From: JBCAXA01 sp038534295
Lineage (GTDB): Bacteria > Pseudomonadota > Gammaproteobacteria > Steroidobacterales > Woeseiaceae
Length of the DNA stretch: 64,000 nucleotides
NCBI GenBank assembly: GCA_038534295.1
Contig: JBCAXA010000001.1
Span: 1,674,001-1,738,000, forward strand
Reading direction: 5' to 3'
Part shown: piece after piece, positions 51,734 through 59,822 of the stretch
Position numbering within the stretch: position 1 is the stretch's first letter
Layout: each line of letters begins with the position of its first letter
Program-made: the position numbers and the translations under genes
The notes under the pieces: model-generated
The model's database searches: none
Told to the model about the DNA's origin: nothing
The model's input: the letters and a program-made list of their open reading frames with translations, nothing else

Positions 51734-51937
51734 TCAATCACCTGTTGATAAAACTTGGATGTCTTACCGATTTTTATTGCTATTAGCCGGCACCGGCACT
51801 GTGGATAACAAGAAATTCTCAGCGATATTAACGACTTATAACTGTTTAAGCCAGCCAAACCCTGTGGTTACCCAACCGATCAACCTGTGCGTGGATTGTG
51901 GATAAAATCGCGACGGTTTTGTCCACAGCTTTTCCAC
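51734..51937. other. Candidate oriC: DnaA-box cluster between dnaN and dnaA
   Basis: The 204-base gap has two exact 9-mers TGTGGATAA at 51800-51808 and 51897-51905. One-mismatch boxes are TGTTGATAA at 51743-51751 and TTGTCCACA at 51919-51927. A weaker TGTGGTTAC lies at 51863-51871. AT-rich stretches (near 51768-51785 and 51822-51850) could be unwinding elements. In E. coli oriC is elsewhere, but in many bacteria boxes beside dnaA form the origin. It could instead be only the dnaN promoter region with autoregulatory DnaA sites. Confidence 0.65.
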
Positions 51938-53275
51938 CTACCATGTAAGGATTCTCAACAGGTTAGTAAAGTCTTCTTCCACACGTACTTCAGATCGCCT
52001 GAGCTCCGCAATTTTCCGGCATCCGTGCAGAACCGTCGTGTGATCGCGGCCGCCAAACGCATCACCAATTTCCGGCAAGCTGTGGTTGGTGAGCTCTTTG
52101 GTCAATGCCATTGCCATTTGTCGTGGTCTTGCAATTGACCGACTGCGCCCTTTCGACAGTAAATCTGCGACGCGAATCTTGTAGTACTCGGCCACCGTCT
52201 TCTGGATGTTTTCTATCGTGACTTGCCGGTCTTGAACCGCCAGCAAATCGCGTAGTGCTTCTTTTGCGAAATCGAGCGTTATCTGCTGGCCGGTCAATCT
52301 CGCGGTCGCGATGATACGCCGAAGTGCCCCTTCGAGATCACGAACATTCGAGCGAATTCGCTTGGCGACGAAAAACGCGACCTCGCTCGGTAATACCCAA
52401 CCTTGGTTCTCCGCTTTTTGGATCAGAATGGCTACGGAGTGCTCGAGCTCAGGTGGCTCCACCGCAACAGTCAATCCCCAACCGAACCGCGACTTGAGGC
52501 GCTCTTCCAATCCGTCCACTTCTTTGGGGTAGCGGTCGCAGGTCAAAATGATTTGTCGTTGCCCTTCCAGCAGCGCATTGAAGGTATGGAAAAACTCTTC
52601 TTGCGAGTGTTCTTTGCCGGCAAAAAACTGGATGTCGTCGATCAGCAGTGCGTCGAGCGACCGATACAGTTCCTTGAACTCACTGATCTTATTGCGCTGC
52701 AGACCCGTGACCATGTCCTGCACAAACCCTTCCGAGTGCACGTAACAAACACGCGCAGATGGGTCGCTCGCTTTCATCGCGTTACCAACCGCGTGCATGA
52801 GGTGAGTCTTGCCGAGCCCAGTTCCGCCATAAATGAACAGCGGGTTGTACGCGGTGCCGGGATTTTCGGCGACCTGACTGGCCGCGGCGCGCGCTAGCTG
52901 GTTGCTTTTGCCCTCAACAAAGCGCTCAAACGTGAACGAAGGATTGAGCCGACTGACCACAGCCGGCAACGCAGCCCGACCGTGCTGACGACCGATCGCA
53001 GCAATGGCCGGTGCAACGTCGCTTTCCGCCTCGCCGACTTCGATAACAATCCGGTAGCTAGGGTCGCCGCTGTAGCTGCGAGCGAGTTCGGTCATGCGAC
53101 CTTCGTAGTTCTGGCGAACCCAATCGACGATAAAATGATTCGGTGCGAGCAAACGCAGCTCTTGCTTACGTTCGACGGCTTGCAACGGCCTGATCCAGGT
53201 ATTGAACTGCTGCTCCGGCACGTCCGCGCGCAATTGCCGGGAACAGTTGTCCCACACCGTGCTTTGATCGGGCAC
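51938..53275 (-). CDS. dnaA: Chromosomal replication initiator protein DnaA
   Basis: DnaA opens the origin as an ATP-bound helical assembly. The 445-residue protein has the N-terminal DnaB-interaction domain (to about residue 85), a short linker, an AAA+ domain with Walker A YGGTGLGKTHLMHAVGN and Walker B LLIDDIQFFAGKEHSQEEFF, and a C-terminal HTH. The DNA-recognition helix is GDAFGGRDHTTVLHGCRKI. Its boxes lie next to the gene in the dnaN-side gap. Confidence 0.98.
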   Translation of the reverse strand: MPDQSTVWDNCSRQLRADVPEQQFNTWIRPLQAVERKQELRLLAPNHFIVDWVRQNYEGRMTELARSYSGDPSYRIVIEVGEAESDVAPAIAAIGRQHGRAALPAVVSRLNPSFTFERFVEGKSNQLARAAASQVAENPGTAYNPLFIYGGTGLGKTHLMHAVGNAMKASDPSARVCYVHSEGFVQDMVTGLQRNKISEFKELYRSLDALLIDDIQFFAGKEHSQEEFFHTFNALLEGQRQIILTCDRYPKEVDGLEERLKSRFGWGLTVAVEPPELEHSVAILIQKAENQGWVLPSEVAFFVAKRIRSNVRDLEGALRRIIATARLTGQQITLDFAKEALRDLLAVQDRQVTIENIQKTVAEYYKIRVADLLSKGRSRSIARPRQMAMALTKELTNHSLPEIGDAFGGRDHTTVLHGCRKIAELRRSEVRVEEDFTNLLRILTW

Positions 53276-53374
53276 GATTGCCTCCGTCTTTCTCGAGGGG
53301 AAAGGGACGAAAGACTAACTGAATTTCTGGCTGCGTGACCAGTCCGAAAAAGCGTACCGACCCGGCCTCGTCGG

Positions 53375-53403
53375 TTGACACTCCGGGGGCGCAACCGTAT
53401 GCT
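53375..53403 (+). promoter_or_regulatory. Sigma-70 promoter of rpmH-rnpA
   Basis: A perfect -35 TTGACA at 53375-53380 and a near-consensus -10 TATGCT at 53398-53403 are spaced by 17 bases. The predicted start is about 50 bases ahead of the rpmH ATG. It drives rpmH, rnpA and probably yidC, and is divergent from dnaA. Confidence 0.85.
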
Positions 53404-53459
53404 TTGCGGCCTTTTTTTAGACGCGTCCGGTTGCGGCCGGCAACCGGCGGGTGACACCA

Positions 53460-53594
53460 ATGAAACGCACTTTTCAGCCCAGCAATTTGAAGCGCAAGCG
53501 CACCCACGGTTTCCGTGCGCGCATGGCTACGAAAGCCGGTCGACTCGTTCTGAAACGCCGTCGCGCCAAAGGTCGGGCGCGCCTGACGCCGTAA
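53460..53594 (+). CDS. rpmH: 50S ribosomal protein L34
   Basis: The 44-residue basic ribosomal protein reads MKRTFQPSNLKRKRTHGFRA at the N-terminus and ends RARLTP. It is a shared landmark next to dnaA in bacteria. It is too short for common ORF cutoffs but matches the family along its whole length. rnpA starts 35 bases downstream, in a different frame. Confidence 0.97.
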   Translation: MKRTFQPSNLKRKRTHGFRARMATKAGRLVLKRRRAKGRARLTP

Positions 53595-53629
53595 GGTCTC
53601 GCACGAGTCCGCGGTCGCTATCCGCGACG

Positions 53630-54025
53630 GTGACTACCGAGCGGTTTACGAGAAGCTTTCGACTGACGACACCGAGCCAGTTCCGGTTCGTTTTCAACAA
53701 ACCCGTTCGGAGCCGAGACGCGTTCTTTACGGTACTCGGCCGCCCGTCGGAGCACGCTCACGCACGTCTCGGCCTCGCGGTCTCACGTAAAACCGACAAA
53801 CGAGCCGTCATGCGCAATCGATTGAAGCGACTTATCCGGGAGTCTTTTCGCCATCATCGCTTACCGGTGCTGGACATTGTCGTGATCACCCAACCGTCCG
53901 CCGCAAAAGCCACCAACGATGAGCTGCGCAGCAGTCTCAAGCGTCACTGGCGACGACTCGACAGCGCCGCTCGTCGCCATAACGAAAACCGAGACAGCAA
54001 CGACACCTCTCTGAGCCGTGGATAA
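53630..54025 (+). CDS. rnpA: Ribonuclease P protein component
   Basis: RnpA is the protein cofactor of RNase P, which matures tRNA 5' ends. The GTG at 53630 gives 131 residues. The open frame extends far upstream over rpmH, and that part is rejected. Core motifs are LTTPSQFRFVFNKP near residue 12, GLAVSRKTDKRAVMRNRLKR near 50, and RLIRESFR. It overlaps the yidC start by 8 bases. yidD, which often sits between rnpA and yidC, is absent. Confidence 0.95.
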   Translation: MTTERFTRSFRLTTPSQFRFVFNKPVRSRDAFFTVLGRPSEHAHARLGLAVSRKTDKRAVMRNRLKRLIRESFRHHRLPVLDIVVITQPSAAKATNDELRSSLKRHWRRLDSAARRHNENRDSNDTSLSRG

Positions 54026-55709
54026 CCAGCGCCTTTTTACCTGGGGCCTTTTCGGCCTGATGTTGTTTATATGTTGGCAGGCATGGGAGGCTGACTACGG
54101 TCCACGACCTGTCCCGGCAAGCCCGGCGAATGGCAACGGCGACACCGTGCAAACGGATGCATCTATACCCACGGTCGATGCCGACATACCGCAAGTTGAT
54201 ACGCCGACACCCGATGGCGCGGTACCGCAGCTTTCGGCGCCGGCCCCAGCGGCCGACACAGGTCCGGTGGTTCGAGTTAGCACCGACGTTCTGGATGTCA
54301 CCATTTCGTTGGCGGGCGCCGACATCAACGGTGCCGTGCTCAAAGCGTACCCAGTCGCGAAAAATCGCCCGGACGATCTCGTCACGCTGCTCGATCCTGC
54401 CAGCGATCCTTATGGCCGGTTTGAAACCGGTTTGTTGATCCCAGGTCAGAGCGAGCAGAGTCCATCGCACGTCGCACCGTTCAAATCGACGTCGAGCCGC
54501 TTCGAACTGCGCGACGGTGCGGAGTCGCTGGATGTGCCGCTATCGTGGACGCGCGACGACGGCATTACCGTTACCAAGACGTTCACCTTTTACCGCGACT
54601 CGTACCGCGTCGACCTCGCGTACGCGATCGACAATGCATCAGCCGAATCGACCACGTTCGTGCCGTACGGGCGGATTCGGCGCCAGGCCATCGTTCCCGA
54701 GCGCTCGATGTTCGACGTCCAGAGTTATTCGTTCACCGGTCCAGTGACGTCCGACGGCGCGGCCTACGACAAGCACGAAATCGACGATCTCGCCGATGGC
54801 GATCGTGAATCGTTCGCGACCGAAGGCGGCTGGATCGCGGCGATTCAATATCACTTTGCGTTGGCCTTGGTGCCACAACCGCAAGGAACGTGGGAATACG
54901 AAGTTTCCGGCAACAACCGTAATTTCCTCGTCAGCGCACTCGGCCAGGACGCCGCCGTCACCGCGCCCGCCGGCGGCTCGGCCGATCTCGCGATGACGCT
55001 GTTTGTCGGCCCGAAACTGCAATCTCAGCTCGGTGCCATCGCGCCGAAACTGCCGAAGATCGTCGACTATGGCGTGTTGACGCTGTTGTCGGCGCCGCTC
55101 TTCGATGTGTTGCAGTTTGTGCACAACGGCGTCGCGAACTGGGGCTGGGCCATCATCCTGGTCACGGTGTTGATCAAGATCGTGTTCTACCCGCTGACCG
55201 CGGCCAGCGGCCGGTCGATGGCCAAGATGCGGGAACTGCAGCCGCGTCTGAAAAAGCTGCAAGAGCGATACGCGGAAGATCGCCAAGCGTTGTCGCGGGA
55301 AATGATGGCCCTGTACAAACGCGAGAAAATCAATCCGGCGGCGGGCTGTTTACCGCTCCTGATTCAAATGCCGTTTTTCCTCGCGTTCTATTGGGTACTG
55401 CTCGAGAGCGTCGAAATGCGCCAGGCGCCATTCATGCTCTGGATCGACGACTTATCGTCCCGCGACCCATATTTCGTGCTGCCACTCCTGATGGGCGCAT
55501 CGATGTTCTTCCAGCAGAAGCTCAATCCGGCGCCGGCCGATCCGGTCCAAGCCAGAGTCATGAGCATCCTGCCGATCGTCTTCACCGCGTTCTTTGCGTT
55601 CTTCCCGGCTGGCCTCGTGCTGTACTGGTTTACGAATACGCTGCTGTCGATCGCGCAGCAGTGGCGCATCAACACGGTCGTGGCGAAAGAGCAGGCGTCG
55701 AAAAGCTAG
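54018..55709 (+). CDS. yidC: Membrane protein insertase YidC
   Basis: YidC inserts and folds inner-membrane proteins, alone or with SecYEG. The 563-residue protein (GTG start) has an N-terminal helix (FTWGLFGLMLFICWQAW), a large periplasmic domain (about residues 30-345), and a conserved C-terminal five-helix core. The hydrophilic groove Arg is in YPLTAASGRSMAKMRELQPR, with LPLLIQMPFFLAFYWVLLES after it. It directly overlaps rnpA. Confidence 0.97.
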   Translation: MDNQRLFTWGLFGLMLFICWQAWEADYGPRPVPASPANGNGDTVQTDASIPTVDADIPQVDTPTPDGAVPQLSAPAPAADTGPVVRVSTDVLDVTISLAGADINGAVLKAYPVAKNRPDDLVTLLDPASDPYGRFETGLLIPGQSEQSPSHVAPFKSTSSRFELRDGAESLDVPLSWTRDDGITVTKTFTFYRDSYRVDLAYAIDNASAESTTFVPYGRIRRQAIVPERSMFDVQSYSFTGPVTSDGAAYDKHEIDDLADGDRESFATEGGWIAAIQYHFALALVPQPQGTWEYEVSGNNRNFLVSALGQDAAVTAPAGGSADLAMTLFVGPKLQSQLGAIAPKLPKIVDYGVLTLLSAPLFDVLQFVHNGVANWGWAIILVTVLIKIVFYPLTAASGRSMAKMRELQPRLKKLQERYAEDRQALSREMMALYKREKINPAAGCLPLLIQMPFFLAFYWVLLESVEMRQAPFMLWIDDLSSRDPYFVLPLLMGASMFFQQKLNPAPADPVQARVMSILPIVFTAFFAFFPAGLVLYWFTNTLLSIAQQWRINTVVAKEQASKS

Positions 55710-55716
55710 CCGAACG

Positions 55717-56094
55717 TCACCTTGGCCACGCGCTGGCCTCAATGATTTCTGTAATGCGCCACGCATGCGTACCCATGGCCCACTTGGAGTCCGGTTCGTA
55801 GATTAGTCGTACCGGCGCGCGACACCCGGCGCAATGAAAGTCCAAGTAGGATTCCCAGGCCTCCTGCCTTGCAGCGCGGAACGCATCGAAGTGCTTGCGC
55901 CAGATTTCGTTCAGATTTGAGAAATTCGTACCTTCGTGCAGCCGAAAGTGACGCATCTCGAGTTCGAAAGTGTGACCGCAGTGCGGGCAGATGTAGCGGC
56001 CTAAATCGACCGCCTCGTCAGTGACCTCTGACTGGTACGAAAACGTCTGCCGGTCCAGTCGCTCGGTTGGCGATATCCGAACCAGATTGCGCAA
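55717..56094 (-). CDS. Small protein with a split zinc-ribbon-like motif, function unknown
   Basis: The 125-residue protein has two Cys pairs, CPHC at about residues 36-39 and CAGC at about 88-91, likely joined in one zinc site. The region between is helical and charged (NEIWRKHFDAFRAARQEAWE). No family was recognised. It lies between yidC and mnmE, genes that often neighbour each other, and is transcribed against yidC with a 7-base gap. Confidence 0.65.
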   Translation of the reverse strand: MRNLVRISPTERLDRQTFSYQSEVTDEAVDLGRYICPHCGHTFELEMRHFRLHEGTNFSNLNEIWRKHFDAFRAARQEAWESYLDFHCAGCRAPVRLIYEPDSKWAMGTHAWRITEIIEASAWPR

Positions 56095-56139
56095 GGTCTC
56101 CCTCCCATCGAAGCCGGCATCCGTGCCTATCTTACCCCG

Positions 56140-56550
56140 CTACCCGAAAGTGGCGCCGCCGTCGAGATCACCGAGGCGGAGCAGGCGGCTGTCTGCCACG
56201 GCCAATTGACGGTGATGCACGATCGACCGGTAGTGCTCATCCGTCACCATGGCCATAAACGCGCCGGCCGTCGGATAGCGAGCGATGAACGCGATGTCCC
56301 AAGTCTCGCTGGTCGGCCCAATCAGCAAGCACTCCGGTTTGCCGCGAAAAACGATCTCGCCGCCAACTTTCTGGAACACGGGCGCGCTAGCCTCACCGTA
56401 GCGCTGGTAGGCCACCGCGCCAGTGGTTTTTTCGCCGTCGGGATACGTCACGTCGGCATTCAGCCGAATCAGGTTCAGCATGTTGATGGGCTGGTGGCGA
56501 TCCAGTGCCTTGAACGCGTCGAACTGCTCACGCTGCGGGTCTATGTTCAT
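56140..56550 (-). CDS. DUF1330 domain protein
   Basis: The ATG at 56550, after an AGGGACC ribosome-site-like sequence, gives 136 residues. The ferredoxin-like DUF1330 pattern is clear: INMLNLIRLNADVTYPDGEK, then AYQRYGEASAPVFQKVGGEI and WDIAFIARYPTAGAFMAMV. Members are small enzymes or lyase-like proteins of mostly unknown activity. It follows the hydrolase-OsmC gene by 10 bases, so co-transcription is likely. Confidence 0.85.
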   Translation of the reverse strand: MNIDPQREQFDAFKALDRHQPINMLNLIRLNADVTYPDGEKTTGAVAYQRYGEASAPVFQKVGGEIVFRGKPECLLIGPTSETWDIAFIARYPTAGAFMAMVTDEHYRSIVHHRQLAVADSRLLRLGDLDGGATFG

Positions 56551-56560
56551 GCGTGGTCCC

Positions 56561-57817
56561 TTATTGGCCGGTGGTCCCGTCAAGCCGATTAGCGGCGTCG
56601 GCGAGTTGTTTGACGATATCGATCTCACCTTTCAGCGTTCGGTGCACCGGGCATTTCGCGGCGATCTCGAGGAAACGCTGCGCTTGCTCAGGCGTGAGAT
56701 CGCCATCGTAATCGACAATCGTCTCGAAGCGGTCGATGCGACCGTCCGTCGTCTCGCAGTGCTCGCAGTCGGCCGCATGGATTTTGCTGTGCCGGACGTC
56801 CACGAACACTTCTTCGATAGGCAGCTTCTTGTGAGTCGCGTACATCTTGAGAGTCATCGACGTACATGCGGCCAACGCCGCTGACAAAAAGCCGTATGGG
56901 GTTGGACCGGTGTCGGTGCCGCCAGGGATACTCGTAGGCTCGTCGCCGATCAGACGATGCGGCCCAGCGTCGATGACGGTCCGAAAGCCCCCGATAGGCG
57001 TTCGTGCGCGAACAAAGCCTTCTTCCGGCAAGTCCGCATCGCCGGACGCCGCGTGGGTCTCGTCCAGGTAACGCTCGGCCCAGCTCGCCAAGACACTGCC
57101 GACGTAACGGGAATCGGCAGCATTACTCAGCAGGTGATCGGCCCGGTCGAGGCTGACGAAACTCTTGGGATGCAAGGCGTGCTGGTACAGCTCGGCCGCG
57201 TTGTCGATCGCGACGGTGTCGTCCTGCGGCGAGTGAAAGATCATCAGAGCTTTGCCGAGACGCCGAATGGATTCCGGCAGCGCATGGCGTTGCAAATCGT
57301 CGACGAATTCTTTGCGAATCCGAAAACGCCGTCCACCGAGATCCACATCGGCCTCGCCGTCTTGCTCTAACGCATCCTCGCTACCGGCCAACAGGTGACG
57401 AACGTGAGACGGTCGCGCGGGCGACCCGATTGTGGCAACCGCCTTTGCCGACGGGATGTCAGCGGCGGCCTGCAGCACCGCCGTGCCGCCCAACGAATGG
57501 CCGACCAAGAGCTGCGGTGCTTCGTATTCAGCGCTGAGAAACTCGGCGGCTGCGACCAGATCACCGACGTTGGACGAAAAGGTCGTATCGGCAAAGTCAC
57601 CGCTACTTTGTCCAAGCCCGGTGAAATCAAAGCGCAGCGTTGCAAAGCCGGCGTCGTTCAGTGCGCGACTGATGTTGGTCGCGGCTTTGAGGTTTTTCGT
57701 GCAGGTGAAACAATGCGCAAACAACGCGAACGCGCGCACGTCGCCGGCGGGCAGGTCAATGAGTCCGGCGAGTTCCTCACCGTCCGGGTTGGTGAATTTC
57801 ACGGGTCGACTGGCCAT
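56561..57817 (-). CDS. Bifunctional alpha/beta hydrolase-OsmC fusion protein
   Basis: The 418-residue protein joins an N-terminal alpha/beta hydrolase (about 1-255; nucleophile Ser108 in LLVGHSLGGTAVLQA, and a late His in LDRADHLLSN) to an OsmC/Ohr-type domain (about 265-405). The OsmC part contains TPYGFLSAALAACTSMTLKM and ends PEQAQRFLEIAAKCPVHRTL, with the two redox cysteines. OsmC relatives reduce organic hydroperoxides. This fusion is seen in other bacteria, and its substrate is unclear. It is divergent from mnmE. Confidence 0.92.
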   Translation of the reverse strand: MASRPVKFTNPDGEELAGLIDLPAGDVRAFALFAHCFTCTKNLKAATNISRALNDAGFATLRFDFTGLGQSSGDFADTTFSSNVGDLVAAAEFLSAEYEAPQLLVGHSLGGTAVLQAAADIPSAKAVATIGSPARPSHVRHLLAGSEDALEQDGEADVDLGGRRFRIRKEFVDDLQRHALPESIRRLGKALMIFHSPQDDTVAIDNAAELYQHALHPKSFVSLDRADHLLSNAADSRYVGSVLASWAERYLDETHAASGDADLPEEGFVRARTPIGGFRTVIDAGPHRLIGDEPTSIPGGTDTGPTPYGFLSAALAACTSMTLKMYATHKKLPIEEVFVDVRHSKIHAADCEHCETTDGRIDRFETIVDYDGDLTPEQAQRFLEIAAKCPVHRTLKGEIDIVKQLADAANRLDGTTGQ

Positions 57818-57861
57818 GGTCGATTCCTGTTAACGGACAACTTGGATAGTCTAGACCGGGC

Positions 57862-59214
57862 GTGGCTTTGATTTCTGACACGATCGTTGCGTTGGGCACC
57901 GCGACCGGCCGTGCCGGGATCGCCGTCGTGCGTCTGAGCGGGCCAGACGCATTGGCGATCGTGGAAAACCTTGCCGGTGGGCTGCCGCCGCCGCGCACCG
58001 CTCGGCTGCGGCGCGCGCGCGACGCGGACGGCACGGTACTCGATCTCGGCCTCGTTCTGACCTATCCCGCCCCAAATTCCTACACCGGTGAGGACGTCGC
58101 TGAGTTTCAGGGTCATGGCGGCCGCTTGCTGGCGCAACTGGTGATCAACCGCTGCGTCGAGTTGGGTGCGCGGCGTGCCGAACCCGGCGAATTCTCTCAG
58201 CGCGCTTTTCTCAACGATCGGCTGGATCTCGCGCAGGTCGAAGCGATCGTCGATGCGGTCAACGCCGGTTCCGCAACGGCGGCGCTGGCCGCGATGCGCT
58301 CGCTCGACGGGGCGTTCTCGGCCGCGATACATGCGTTGGTCGCCGAGTTGACCGAACTTCGGGTGTACGTCGAAGCGGCGATCGATTTTCCGGACGAGGA
58401 ACTCGATCTGTTGAGCGACCGCGGGCTCAATGACCGCGTCGCACGGCTCGAGTCGCGTTTCGATGAGCTGGGCGCGCGCCTTCGCGCCGGTCGGGCGCTG
58501 ACCGATGGCCTCACACTCGCGCTGGTCGGCAAACCCAACGCCGGCAAATCCAGCCTGATGAACGTGCTGGCCGGGGTCGATGCGGCCATTGTCACCGATA
58601 TTCCTGGCACCACACGGGACGTGCTGCGCGAGCAGATTGAGCTTGGCGGCTTACCGGTAACGCTGATCGACACGGCGGGCTTGCGGGCTGAGACCACCGA
58701 TCCGATCGAGCAGGCCGGCATCGAGCGCGCGCGCCGCGAGGTCAGTCGGGCCGATCATGCATTGGTCATTGTCGATGGCGCGGTGCCCGACACCGGTGAG
58801 CCAGCCGGTGATGCCGATGCGCTGACGGCGTCGCTGCAACGCGGCGAAGACGTCACGGTGGTCGTTAACAAGGTCGACTTGGTCCCCGCGCGAACCTGGC
58901 CGGAACATTGGATACCGGTCTCGGCGAAAACCGGTGCGGGTGTCGACGCACTCATCGCCCATCTACACGGTGTTGCGGGCTTTGCGGCCGATCGCGAGGG
59001 TACGTTCAGCGCGCGGCAACGCCACGTCGATGCGTTCGAGGAAGCGCGAGCGGCGTTTCAACGTGGTCGCGCGGCGTTGACGGACCAAGCGGCCGGTGAG
59101 CTGTTGGCCGAAGAGCTGCGGGTTGCGCAACAGGCCTTGGGTACGATCACCGGCGACGTGACGAGCGACGACCTGCTCGGTGAGATCTTCTCGTCCTTTT
59201 GCATTGGAAAATAG
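57862..59214 (+). CDS. mnmE: tRNA uridine-5-carboxymethylaminomethyl modification GTPase MnmE
   Basis: MnmE works with MnmG to modify the wobble uridine of tRNAs. The 450-residue protein (GTG start) has an N-terminal tetrahydrofolate-binding domain (DTIVALGTATGRAGIAVVRL), a helical domain, and an inserted G domain with GKPNAGKSSL near residue 223, DIPGTTRD and DTAGLR. The C-terminus ends in the conserved FCIGK. Accessory genes separate it from yidC on one side and mnmG on the other, whereas these are adjacent in many relatives. Confidence 0.98.
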   Translation: MALISDTIVALGTATGRAGIAVVRLSGPDALAIVENLAGGLPPPRTARLRRARDADGTVLDLGLVLTYPAPNSYTGEDVAEFQGHGGRLLAQLVINRCVELGARRAEPGEFSQRAFLNDRLDLAQVEAIVDAVNAGSATAALAAMRSLDGAFSAAIHALVAELTELRVYVEAAIDFPDEELDLLSDRGLNDRVARLESRFDELGARLRAGRALTDGLTLALVGKPNAGKSSLMNVLAGVDAAIVTDIPGTTRDVLREQIELGGLPVTLIDTAGLRAETTDPIEQAGIERARREVSRADHALVIVDGAVPDTGEPAGDADALTASLQRGEDVTVVVNKVDLVPARTWPEHWIPVSAKTGAGVDALIAHLHGVAGFAADREGTFSARQRHVDAFEEARAAFQRGRAALTDQAAGELLAEELRVAQQALGTITGDVTSDDLLGEIFSSFCIGK

Positions 59215-59230
59215 CTGCCGGACCAACGCT

Positions 59231-59752
59231 ATGTACCGAGTCGACGGAAACGACCGTGTCATTGAGCTCGACGCGCTGCCGCAATCGTCGGTTGGTGCAC
59301 CGATCCCATATGTTTTTGCGAGCGAGCTCTTCACCTATGTCGCGTACTACGCACAGGAAACCGATCCTAACTGGGACGGTTCCACAGTCAGAGTCGTCGG
59401 GCCCGACTCGTCAGACGAGCGCGTCATCGTGGTTCGATTCGATAGCTATGCGACGTATTTTGGCCCGCCAAACGACGAAGCGTTCGACGGACACCCGCTC
59501 GAACAACGCGGGCTGACGCCGTACGGATTCTTTGAGATTGCCAACTCGTCGTGGATTCGGTCGCTCGAAAAAATGAATTCGGTACACCGAAATCACAACG
59601 GCGAGGAGTTTCTGCGTCGAAATCGACATTTCGTGTTGTCTTTCCACGACTCAACATTCGAGTGCGTCGCAAGAAGTTTCGAGTGGGTGGAGGACACGCG
59701 CGGATCGGTCGTCGATGCGATCAATTCGACGGTGATACGAAGCCGCAACTAG
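59231..59752 (+). CDS. Soluble protein of unknown function downstream of mnmE
   Basis: The ATG at 59231, 16 bases after the mnmE stop, gives 173 residues. The protein is hydrophilic with alternating acidic strands (VIVVRFDSYATYFGPPNDEAF) and has no signal peptide or membrane helix. No domain is recognised. Position suggests read-through from mnmE, but no functional link is shown. Confidence 0.68.
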   Translation: MYRVDGNDRVIELDALPQSSVGAPIPYVFASELFTYVAYYAQETDPNWDGSTVRVVGPDSSDERVIVVRFDSYATYFGPPNDEAFDGHPLEQRGLTPYGFFEIANSSWIRSLEKMNSVHRNHNGEEFLRRNRHFVLSFHDSTFECVARSFEWVEDTRGSVVDAINSTVIRSRN

Positions 59753-59822
59753 TTCGAGACATTGCAAAATTAGTCATGTCGCGAGCGGCAGTGAATGGTA
59801 CGCAGCCCGCTCCAACAAATGC

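Noticed and set aside
53375..53629. N-terminal extension of rnpA across rpmH
   Set aside because: It overlaps rpmH in another frame and contains the rpmH promoter; the RnpA family begins near the GTG at 53630.
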